Below, piece by piece: positions 5,959 through 11,781 of a stretch of 31,820 nt of DNA. This DNA comes from a virus. Position numbers and translations under genes: made by a program. The notes below the pieces were generated by a model, which worked only from the letters and a program-made list of their open reading frames with translations, searched no databases and was not told where the DNA came from. The stretch lies in IMG/VR virus record IMGVR_UViG_3300030020_000069, positions 1 to 31,820 of that record; one strand, given 5' to 3'. Position 1 is the stretch's first letter. Each line of letters starts with the position of its first letter.

Positions 5959-5987
5959 TTGACAAATCAGAGGCAATCGGGTATACT
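5959..5987 (+). promoter_or_regulatory. Strong sigma70-like promoter
   Basis: TTGACA (5959-5964), exactly 17 nt, then TATACT (5982-5987): a full-consensus -35 and a 5 of 6 match at -10. Transcription should begin near 5994. It drives the next small gene, the endolysin and probably the genes beyond, using host RNA polymerase. Confidence 0.8.
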
Positions 5988-6019
5988 CTAAGTATACAAT
6001 GACCCAGGAGTTAAGAACA

Positions 6020-6202
6020 ATGACCGAAGAAACAATCACAATCGCCAAGAAAGCCTACGATAGATTGATACGAGCCGAACGTATGCTTGAGGCTCTTCGA
6101 GAATGCGGAGTCGATAACTGGGAAGGCTACGCTGAGGCTGTACAGTTAGTCGGCGACCTTGAACTTGAACAAGGCGACCTTGCCGAAAAGGATACTCTAT
6201 GA
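6020..6202 (+). CDS. Short acidic helical protein
   Basis: Encodes 60 residues from ATG 6020 (MTEETITIAKKAYDRLIRAE). The ATG at 5999 would lie only about 5 nt from the expected transcript start, while 6020 has AGGAG at a spacing of 9 nt, so 6020 is preferred. The whole chain is helical and acidic. It is coupled to the endolysin gene by ATGA (6199-6202). It could be a small regulator of the gene it is coupled to, but that is only inference. Confidence 0.65.
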   Translation: MTEETITIAKKAYDRLIRAERMLEALRECGVDNWEGYAEAVQLVGDLELEQGDLAEKDTL

Positions 6203-6672
6203 CCGACTACCGCTTCACCCCCATCATCCCCATCGCCACCGCTTCCCACTCCAAATTCTACCCCCGAGGCCCATTTATCTCCATAATCCTCGCCCAATGG
6301 GCCATCGAATCAGCTTGGGGCCAGCACCAATCCGGCCGCAACAACTACTTCGGCATCAAAGCCACCCATGACCAGGTCGCCGCTGGCCAAGCCACCATCC
6401 GCTGGACCCACGAAACCATCAACGGTGTCTATCAAGCAATGCCTCAATACTTTGCCGACTACAACACCATCCAGGATGGTTTTGACGCACATGCTCGATT
6501 GCTAACCACACCCTGGTACGAACGCTGCATCGACGCTCAGTCCCCACAGGACTACGCCCACGCCCTGTGGCTTTGTCACTATGCCACAGGCATCCCCGGT
6601 CATCCCTACGATCAAGTCCTAATCGATCTAATGGATCAACAGGACCTTTATCAATTCGATAAGGCAGCTTAA
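6199..6672 (+). CDS. Glucosaminidase-type endolysin
   Basis: Encodes 157 residues, a single compact lysozyme-like domain of the glucosaminidase family (FlgJ/LytG type), which cuts the glycan strands of peptidoglycan. The key stretch is AQWAIESAWGQ at residues 32-42, with Glu37 as the expected catalytic acid, followed by NNYFGIKA (48-55), the usual second motif. No signal peptide, transmembrane segment or wall-binding domain is visible, so export would need a holin. It sits in the early plus-strand operon behind the promoter at 5959, not beside the holin-like genes on the minus strand. Its start overlaps the preceding stop. Function is well supported; which glycosidic bond is cut is not. Confidence 0.85.
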   Translation: MTDYRFTPIIPIATASHSKFYPRGPFISIILAQWAIESAWGQHQSGRNNYFGIKATHDQVAAGQATIRWTHETINGVYQAMPQYFADYNTIQDGFDAHARLLTTPWYERCIDAQSPQDYAHALWLCHYATGIPGHPYDQVLIDLMDQQDLYQFDKAA

Positions 6673-6673
6673 C

Positions 6674-7075
6674 ATGAACAACCTAGAATTACTCTATGGC
6701 AACTTCAAACACATTCGTATCGCTGAGGCTGTAAAGCATCCGTTTGATATCAACGCCGAAGCGCACGCTTTCACCACTGAGAAATACACAGCTATCTTTT
6801 GCGAGAACCCCGATGATGGCTATCGCAGTTCAGCCGATCTAATCATCGGTGGTGAAGATTTATCTTACACTGGCAATTGGCAATTCTATCGTGGTGACTT
6901 TCGTGTCGAGCCGTGGGTAAAGTCTGAATATGGCGAGCGTGCAGAGGGTATTCAGATTATTAACGCAGACAATAACTTAACCATTCTCCTTGCTGGTACA
7001 GACAACTGTAATGACTACTATCCGAGCTATACTTGGGATTGGAAACCCGAGAATCTTACCAACCAAAGCGAGTGA
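6674..7075 (+). CDS. Unknown 133-residue protein
   Basis: Acidic, rich in aromatic residues, and probably all-beta (GNWQFYRGDFRVEPWV, LTILLAGTDN). No family recognised and no signal peptide. ATG 6674 follows the endolysin stop directly, with AAGG 9 nt before. Codons are more A/T-ending than in the endolysin, suggesting an accessory gene. The last codons contain AAGCGAGT, a fragment of the GCGA-type repeat, just before the next GTG start. Confidence 0.65.
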   Translation: MNNLELLYGNFKHIRIAEAVKHPFDINAEAHAFTTEKYTAIFCENPDDGYRSSADLIIGGEDLSYTGNWQFYRGDFRVEPWVKSEYGERAEGIQIINADNNLTILLAGTDNCNDYYPSYTWDWKPENLTNQSE

Positions 7076-7079
7076 ACCC

Positions 7080-7442
7080 GTGAGTCTCACCACCGCCCGC
7101 GCCGCCTACACCGACTGCTACGATTTCTACTCCGCTGCCGCCGATACCCCTGGTGGCATCCGCATCCCTGTTGGCACCTCCAAAGATGCCCAGACCCTGC
7201 AAATGCGAATGAACATGGCCCGGCAGATTCAACGCAATGAATCCCGCCGGGTCTATCAAAGCGACCATCCACTCTACGATGTCTCCGAGTTCGACGATCT
7301 CAAGGTCCAGATCCGCGAAGACACCACCGGTGAATGGTGGATGTATATCTCCCCCCACGGTCGTCATGACCTGCTTGCCCTCGCTGAACCTATTGAGGAA
7401 CCCACTGATGACAATCAACCAGAAGAAGGTTTACGAGAATGA
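7080..7442 (+). CDS. Unknown protein ending in the PIEEPTDD repeat
   Basis: Encodes 120 residues from a GTG at 7080 (VSLTTARAAYTDCYDF). The frame is open upstream to 6990, but that part overlaps the previous gene, and GCGAGTGA stands before the GTG. The protein is mixed alpha/beta (FDDLKVQIREDTTGEWWMYI). Its C-terminus PIEEPTDDNQPEEG is encoded by the first copy of a 33-nt direct repeat. It ends in ATGA, coupled to the next gene. Confidence 0.6.
   Translation: MSLTTARAAYTDCYDFYSAAADTPGGIRIPVGTSKDAQTLQMRMNMARQIQRNESRRVYQSDHPLYDVSEFDDLKVQIREDTTGEWWMYISPHGRHDLLALAEPIEEPTDDNQPEEGLRE
7389..7421 (+). repeat. Direct repeat, left copy, around the cargo gene
   Basis: 33 nt, matching 7718-7750 at 31 of 33 positions. 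It encodes PIEEPTDD in the frame of the upstream gene. In another frame it contains an ATG (7408) giving a 12-codon stub MTINQKKVYENE that then stops, while the equivalent ATG in the right copy (7737) opens a full gene. Confidence 0.85.
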
Positions 7443-7765
7443 ATAAACTCAGAATTAACACTTTAAAAGGTGAATTAACTTATATATACCACGTAGATTT
7501 GGGTTCAGACTTACCCGCTTTTGATAACAATGGAGAGCAATATGAAGTATATACCGACCTGCTATATTCAAATGGCGCGTATGTATTGTGTCAAGTTGAT
7601 GAAGCTCTATGCAAGTTATCTGGCAATCAAGAAACATTTCGACTCGCTGAGCTTCGAGCTTGGATTGAGGGTTTGTGTGAAAAAGTTGGGTTGGATATAA
7701 ATACACTTGACATGAACCCTATCGAGGAACCCACTGATGACCATCAACCACCGCCTCTGGACTGA
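7439..7765 (+). CDS. Repeat-flanked cargo gene, unknown function
   Basis: Encodes 108 residues (MNKLRINTLKGELTYIYHVDLG...). The DNA from 7422 to about 7717 is clearly more A/T-rich than both sides and lies between two 33-nt direct repeats, so the gene looks inserted or duplicated into the junction. Its C-terminus (PIEEPTDDHQPPPLD) is supplied by the right repeat and mirrors the end of the preceding protein. It is coupled to that gene by ATGA and overlaps the next gene by 29 nt. No domain recognised. Confidence 0.65.
   Translation: MNKLRINTLKGELTYIYHVDLGSDLPAFDNNGEQYEVYTDLLYSNGAYVLCQVDEALCKLSGNQETFRLAELRAWIEGLCEKVGLDINTLDMNPIEEPTDDHQPPPLD
7718..7750 (+). repeat. Direct repeat, right copy
   Basis: Second copy of the 33-nt repeat (2 mismatches). 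It encodes the end of the cargo gene and, in another frame, the start codon and first residues (MTINH) of the gene at 7737. Confidence 0.85.
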
Positions 7766-7958
7766 ACTGTGGGCCCGAGCCGCACGCTCTGAGATGGGTA
7801 TTGCAGTGGTGGCTGAACCTGCCAACTACACCAAAGATTATCTAGTCAAGAACCGCCCTGATGACTTTAAGAACTACGTCGTGGCTCTCACCTCTGACCC
7901 CAACCTTCTATTCATCATCAAACCTGGAGTCACCCTCGATCAGGAGTTGCCGGAATGA
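7737..7958 (+). CDS. Small protein, unknown function
   Basis: Encodes 73 residues (MTINHRLWTELWARAARSEMG...). The start codon lies in the right direct repeat, 29 nt inside the preceding gene. The region IAVVAEPANY and the later VVALTSDPNLLFIIKPG suggest a small alpha/beta fold. It ends with ATGA, coupled to the next gene. Not recognised. Confidence 0.6.
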   Translation: MTINHRLWTELWARAARSEMGIAVVAEPANYTKDYLVKNRPDDFKNYVVALTSDPNLLFIIKPGVTLDQELPE

Positions 7959-8209
7959 CAGATCAAGCAATTAACGACATCAACACCCTTATGCAACGCA
8001 TTGAGGAAATCAACGCCAAGCCGGCGACCACCCTAACCGACTCGGACATCGACGACATCATCATCTACCACCGCCGCAACCGAGCCCGCAAGGCAGCTGG
8101 TGAAAAGTTCGAACGCCCCGCTACCCCCAAGCTCGATATCACGTCGTTGCTGAACCTGCCAGCACCCAAGATCCCAACAGGATTGCCGGTGGTCACGAGG
8201 AGGATTTGA
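7955..8209 (+). CDS. Small phage protein with YHRRNRARKAAG motif
   Basis: Encodes 84 residues. The central stretch DIDDIIIYHRRNRARKAAG resembles a short motif seen in many small uncharacterised phage proteins next to recombination genes (from memory). The C-terminus LPVVTRRI matches the end of the gene at 4537-4875, and its Arg codons AGG AGG supply the ribosome site of the next gene. The stop overlaps the next ATG (TGATG). Function unknown; the position suggests a helper of the recombination block. Confidence 0.7.
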   Translation: MTDQAINDINTLMQRIEEINAKPATTLTDSDIDDIIIYHRRNRARKAAGEKFERPATPKLDITSLLNLPAPKIPTGLPVVTRRI

Positions 8210-9246
8210 TGCCCGACCAATCCGTCAACGAATCCACCCTCACCACAGGCACCACCTCACCATTCCTTCCGGGGACCAAGGCGCAGTACGCCTGGGACTC
8301 CACGTCGCTAGGCTATATCAAGACCTGCCCAAGGCTTTACCAATATGTCATGCTCGACGGCTGGGCACCACGCGGCGAATCCGTCCACCTACGCTTCGGA
8401 ATGGAATATCATGCAGCGCTTGAGCAATTCGATCGCCTTATGGCGGATGAAAACCATGACCGTGAAGCCGCAATTCGAGTGGTTGTCCGCGGACTTATGG
8501 AGCGTGTCGCAGATTGGACCCCAGACCCGGCGACAAAGGCTGGACGTTACAAGAATCGTGAAACTCTGGTGGCTCTGGTGGTCGATTATCTGGATCATTT
8601 CGATCCCGACCCGGCCGAGACCTACATCAAATCCGATGGAACCCCCGCGGTAGAGTTGAGTTTTAGGTTTGAGCTTGATTGGGGGCCAAGGGCGGGTGAA
8701 TGCAAAGATGGCCTGGAGCCGGGTGACGTTGGCTACCCCGGACCTTCATATGAGTCCCAACCCTACCTTCTCTGTGGCCATCTCGACCGAGTCGTTAGCT
8801 TCAACGACCAACTTCTGGTAATGGACCGCAAGACCACTACCACCACCCTCAGCGGATATTACTTCAACCAATACGAACCCAACAACCAAATGACTCTGTA
8901 CACCCTCGCCGGTAAGATCATCATGGGCGCCCCTATCCGCGGAGTGATCATCGACGCTGCCCAAATCCTCTTAGAAAAACCCAACGCTTTCGCCCGTGGC
9001 TTCACCTATCGCACCGAGGATCAACTTGAAGAATGGCTTGCCGACCTTCGGGTACTATTGGAAAACGCCGAACGTTATGCGGAGAATGACTATTGGCCGA
9101 TGAATGATAGCTCATGCGATAAGTTTGGGGGTTGTCGCTATCGTGATATATGTTCAAAATCCCCATCAGTTCGAGAAAGATTCCTAGCCGCTGACTTCGA
9201 AAAACTGGAGCCTGATCAACGATGGAACCCATTGAAGAGCCGCTAA
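8209..9246 (+). CDS. PD-(D/E)XK nuclease with probable Fe-S cluster (Cas4/RecB-like)
   Basis: Encodes 345 residues from ATG 8209, behind AGGAGGA. The nuclease core is visible as GHLDRVV (Asp193), VMDRKTT (Asp206, Lys208) and the QMTLY motif (Gln227, Tyr231), the usual order of the RecB/Cas4-type PD-(D/E)XK family. Cys40 near the N-terminus together with Cys303, Cys309 and Cys315 (CDKFGGCRYRDIC) gives the four-Cys pattern that binds a 4Fe-4S cluster in AddB- and Cas4-type nucleases. The likely role is DNA end resection in phage recombination, working with the ATPase and ssDNA-binding proteins that follow. The in-frame TTG at 8206 is a less likely start. Confidence 0.88.
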   Translation: MPDQSVNESTLTTGTTSPFLPGTKAQYAWDSTSLGYIKTCPRLYQYVMLDGWAPRGESVHLRFGMEYHAALEQFDRLMADENHDREAAIRVVVRGLMERVADWTPDPATKAGRYKNRETLVALVVDYLDHFDPDPAETYIKSDGTPAVELSFRFELDWGPRAGECKDGLEPGDVGYPGPSYESQPYLLCGHLDRVVSFNDQLLVMDRKTTTTTLSGYYFNQYEPNNQMTLYTLAGKIIMGAPIRGVIIDAAQILLEKPNAFARGFTYRTEDQLEEWLADLRVLLENAERYAENDYWPMNDSSCDKFGGCRYRDICSKSPSVRERFLAADFEKLEPDQRWNPLKSR

Positions 9247-9434
9247 TCCCTTCCTGGCTCCGCTGGCCGCCCAACTGCTGCGAAACCTGCACAGGCTGGC
9301 GACAACACGCTGAGTTCGAGGGTCAATGTGAACAATCTGAATCCGGCAACTCCAGCAACATCACTGATTCCCGCTTCCGATGCCAAGACTTCAAAAGGAG
9401 ACCAGATGCCCAGCCTCAGCAACCATCACTCTAA
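9222..9434 (+). CDS. Small Cys-rich protein, possible zinc binder
   Basis: Encodes 70 residues. The centre holds Cys in the pattern CCETC...W, then a Cys after EGQ and a last Cys before QDFKR. Short phage proteins with C-x2-C...GxC...C-x-F spacing are common and probably bind one zinc ion. It overlaps the nuclease gene by 25 nt and the ATPase gene by 29 nt, so it is nested in the recombination operon. The ribosome site is weak (GGAG 11 nt upstream). Its first residues, MEPIEEP, echo the PIEEP of the direct repeat at 7389, probably by chance. Confidence 0.55.
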   Translation: MEPIEEPLIPSWLRWPPNCCETCTGWRQHAEFEGQCEQSESGNSSNITDSRFRCQDFKRRPDAQPQQPSL

Positions 9435-10281
9435 CGCCCTCGTCAAACTCCTGCTTCTCGGTGATGCAAAGTCCGGTAAGACATCATCTTTGGTATCCCT
9501 AGTCAAAGCCGGCTACAAACTCCGCATCCTCGACATGGACAACCTTCTCGATCCACTCAAATATCAAATCATGTCCCACTGCCCAGACAAGATCGAGAAC
9601 GTCGAGTACCACAGTCTTCGCGACGATTACAAAGTCACCCCCGCTGGCACCGTGGTCGACGGCAAGCCCAAATGCTGGATCGATTCGCTCAAGATGCTCA
9701 ACAACTGGACCTACACCGACTCAATCACCGGCGAAGTCATCGAGCTTGGCTCACCAGCAACTTGGCCCGACGACACCATTCTTGTCATTGACTCCCTCAG
9801 CCGCTGGTGCGACGCTGCTATGGAGTTCCATCGCAGCATGACCCCAGTTGGCAGAGGCGGTCAAGCCGACGGCCGAGCAATCTATGGCAACGCCCAAGAC
9901 GATGTCGAGAAGCAACTGGCCGGTCTCACCTCACCTAAATTTCGTTGCAACGTCATCGTCATCTGCCATGGCGTATACATGACCCTTGACGATGGCACAA
10001 CCAAAATCTTCCCTCAAGGCATCGGTCAGAAGCTATCCCCAAAGATCCCCACCTACTTCCCCAACTACATCCGCTACATCCAAAAGGCCGACAAGCGAAC
10101 CATCCAACTAACCTCAAACCAAATGATCTCCCTTGCCAACGGCCGCCCGGATGCCATGCCGGCCGAACTCCCCACCGACACCGGCCTCGCCGAATTCTTC
10201 GCGATATTAAAGGGACAACCCGCGAAGTCTGAGGCAACACCAGTTGCCAAACCCAAGTCCCTGACATTGAGACGAACATGA
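9406..10281 (+). CDS. Sak4-like RecA-fold ATPase
   Basis: Encodes 291 residues from ATG 9406, preceded by AGGAG at 5 nt. The frame is open upstream to a GTG at 9328 without a ribosome site. Walker A is GDAKSGKTS (Gly19 to Ser27) and Walker B is TILVIDSLS with Asp129. The architecture fits the AAA_24/Sak4 type of phage ATPase, which loads or anneals single-stranded DNA in recombination. The neighbouring nuclease and ssDNA-binding candidate support that role. The last residues (LTLRRT) are basic, and the stop overlaps the next start (ATGA). The family call is good; the exact activity is inferred. Confidence 0.8.
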   Translation: MPSLSNHHSNALVKLLLLGDAKSGKTSSLVSLVKAGYKLRILDMDNLLDPLKYQIMSHCPDKIENVEYHSLRDDYKVTPAGTVVDGKPKCWIDSLKMLNNWTYTDSITGEVIELGSPATWPDDTILVIDSLSRWCDAAMEFHRSMTPVGRGGQADGRAIYGNAQDDVEKQLAGLTSPKFRCNVIVICHGVYMTLDDGTTKIFPQGIGQKLSPKIPTYFPNYIRYIQKADKRTIQLTSNQMISLANGRPDAMPAELPTDTGLAEFFAILKGQPAKSEATPVAKPKSLTLRRT

Positions 10282-10478
10282 TTTCATACACGATGGAGAT
10301 AAAGAACTTAAGCATTGCGCTTGAGTGCTTGTCAAGAATTCGAGATACCAATACTTTATATCGTGAAGTAGAGAAACTTCTCGAAGCTACAATAGAAAAA
10401 CAGAAGGAGCTTTGCAAAGAACCAATGGCAGCATCGCCACCTAAGACAACTGCACCTGACGACAATATCCCCTTCTAG
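10278..10478 (+). CDS. Small protein with SSB-like acidic C-terminal tip
   Basis: Encodes 66 residues from ATG 10278, which overlaps the ATPase stop. The body is a short helical pair (IALECLSRIRDTN, then REVEKLLEATIEKQKE). The linker is Pro/Ala/Thr-rich, and the end reads APDDNIPF, almost the DDDIPF tip that bacterial SSB uses to bind its partners. No OB fold is present, so this is not an SSB itself. It may carry the docking tip alone, mimicking or recruiting SSB partners (inference). Codons are A/T-rich compared with both neighbours. Confidence 0.65.
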   Translation: MISYTMEIKNLSIALECLSRIRDTNTLYREVEKLLEATIEKQKELCKEPMAASPPKTTAPDDNIPF

Positions 10479-10487
10479 GAACCCAGC

Positions 10488-10673
10488 ATGAACCTCACTC
10501 AACCCACTCCACAACTCCTCACCAGCGACCTCCAAACCATCATGAGCATTCACAACTACCTACTCAACATCAGGGAGCCATCACCCGACATTCAAACCGC
10601 AATCACCCACATCGAAACCCAACTCCGCAATTTAATCACCGGCATTCTCGTAACCCAAGGACCCACACAATGA
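10488..10673 (+). CDS. Small helical protein, unknown function
   Basis: Encodes 61 residues, helical (SDLQTIMSIHNYLLNI...). AGGAA overlapping the previous stop is the ribosome site. The stop overlaps the next ATG (10670-10673). Codon use returns to the C-rich style. Not recognised; its place suggests a helper of the recombination block. Confidence 0.6.
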   Translation: MNLTQPTPQLLTSDLQTIMSIHNYLLNIREPSPDIQTAITHIETQLRNLITGILVTQGPTQ

Positions 10674-11113
10674 ACGAACGCGCCAATTTTGCCTCGATCC
10701 TCGACGAAGCCCCGACCGAAATCAACCGCCCGAAGCCGCTCCCCGAAGGCACCTACCTCTGCGTCGTGGGCCAGCCCGAGGAAGGGAAGTCATCGAAAAA
10801 AGGAACCCCGTTCGTTAAGTTCCCGCTGCGACCCATGAGCCCACTGGATGACGTGGATGGCGACGCCCTTGAAGAAGTCGGCGGCCTTGAGTCCAAGAAC
10901 CTCTCGTCCACCTACTATATCACCGACGACGCTGTGTATCGGCTCGATGAGTTCCACGCTCATTGTGGCCTGGACCTCAGCGAACCGCTCTCCCGTCGCA
11001 CCCGCAACGGCGAGGTGGTCAATTCTCAGGTACTCGCTGTGGTCAAGCATCGTATGTCTGAGGATGGAACTCAGGCGTTTGGGGAAGTGTCGAGGACGGC
11101 ACCGGCGGAGTAA
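10670..11113 (+). CDS. Putative phage ssDNA-binding protein
   Basis: Encodes 147 residues. The layout (FASILDEAP, then LPEGTYLCVVGQP...KKGTPFVKFPLRPMSP, then STYYITDDAVYRLDEFHAHCGL and a closing QVLAVVKHRM strand) fits a family of OB-like proteins that sit beside Sak4-type ATPases and nucleases in phages. I infer single-stranded DNA binding from this context and from the beta-rich pattern; there is no diagnostic catalytic residue to check. It lacks an acidic SSB tip, which is instead found on the 66-residue protein two genes upstream. Coupled to the previous gene by ATGA. Confidence 0.6.
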   Translation: MNERANFASILDEAPTEINRPKPLPEGTYLCVVGQPEEGKSSKKGTPFVKFPLRPMSPLDDVDGDALEEVGGLESKNLSSTYYITDDAVYRLDEFHAHCGLDLSEPLSRRTRNGEVVNSQVLAVVKHRMSEDGTQAFGEVSRTAPAE

Positions 11114-11124
11114 GGAGATAGCAA

Positions 11125-11379
11125 ATGGAAAATGAAAATAGCAGATCAATGACCTTCGGTGAGCGTGCTGTGGGTTTGTCTTTCAACCCCTCTAGCAATG
11201 GCGATGTTGATAAGCTTAAGATATTGTACGCAGACGTCATCGATCACATGAACGACTTTCGCAAGTGCTACATCGCTCGCGGTGATAACCCCGAAATGGT
11301 TCGTTTATGTTCAATCGCAATCACCGAGGCACAGACTGCTCAGATGTGGGCTGTTAAGGCTGTGACTTGGCGCGGTTGA
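11125..11379 (+). CDS. Acb2/Tad1-hairpin-like protein, candidate anti-defence sponge
   Basis: Encodes 84 residues with a clear AAGGAG ribosome site. Two blocks stand out: FGERAVGLSFNPSSNGDVDK near the start and SIAITEAQTAQMWAVKAVTW at the end, joined by a helical middle. From memory this is the small helical-hairpin family grouped with Acb2/Tad1. Characterised members bind cyclic oligonucleotide signals and so block CBASS or Thoeris defence in the host cell. Whether this branch binds nucleotides is not known to me, so the function is a prediction. Its codons are more A/T-ending than those of the genes on either side, as expected of an accessory gene. It is the last gene before the UUCG hairpin. 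Confidence 0.55.
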   Translation: MENENSRSMTFGERAVGLSFNPSSNGDVDKLKILYADVIDHMNDFRKCYIARGDNPEMVRLCSIAITEAQTAQMWAVKAVTWRG

Positions 11380-11396
11380 TCTAGCCTAAACCTCGA

Positions 11397-11414
11397 AGGG
11401 GGCTTCGGTCCCCT
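11397..11414 (+). terminator. UUCG-capped hairpin
   Basis: AGGGGGC, TTCG, GTCCCCT: a 7-bp stem with one G-U pair closed by the very stable C(UUCG)G loop, 17 nt after the stop at 11379. A TTTT follows 8 nt later, so termination may be partial. It separates the recombination block from the replication block. Confidence 0.6.
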
Positions 11415-11435
11415 CCGTCATTTTGGAGAGCCCAT

Positions 11436-11771
11436 TTGGAAGACGCAGCCCAAATCAAACGCTTGGTGAATACCTTGACTCAATCCAAATCCGAACCTGA
11501 TGCGACCATGGCCCTGCTCTCCGAGCGCGGCAAGACCCACGGAGACTTCGCCAACCACGCAGGCTGCACTCAGGAACTCAAGATCGCCATGCAGCATTGG
11601 GCCAGCGTCTCCGGTAAAGACTGGCAGACCCTCCCCAACACCCACCGTGAAGCCTTGGAGATGATCGCCCACAAGATCGGCCGCATCATCGCCGGCGACC
11701 CAGACTTCCGCGATCACTGGGACGATCTGGCAGGCTATGCAACTCTAATCGCACAAAAGTGTACAAAATGA
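11436..11771 (+). CDS. DUF6378-like phage protein
   Basis: Encodes 111 residues, started by a TTG at 11436 with GGAG at a spacing of 8 nt (MEDAAQIKRL...). The stretches LLSERGKTHGDF and REALEMIAHKIGRIIAGD followed by FRDHWDDLAGYATL are hallmarks of the DUF6378 type, all-helical proteins common beside phage replication genes. The conserved Glu, His and Asp residues recall MazG-like nucleotide hydrolases, so a nucleotide-pool role is possible, but that is inference. The next ATG in frame (11508) would cut off part of the conserved region. Confidence 0.75.
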   Translation: MEDAAQIKRLVNTLTQSKSEPDATMALLSERGKTHGDFANHAGCTQELKIAMQHWASVSGKDWQTLPNTHREALEMIAHKIGRIIAGDPDFRDHWDDLAGYATLIAQKCTK

Positions 11772-11781
11772 GGTGCAGCAA

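Noticed and set aside
6990-7079. Upstream extension of the gene at 7080
   Set aside because: It overlaps the end of the preceding gene by 86 nt and has no ribosome site, while the GTG at 7080 fits the gap.
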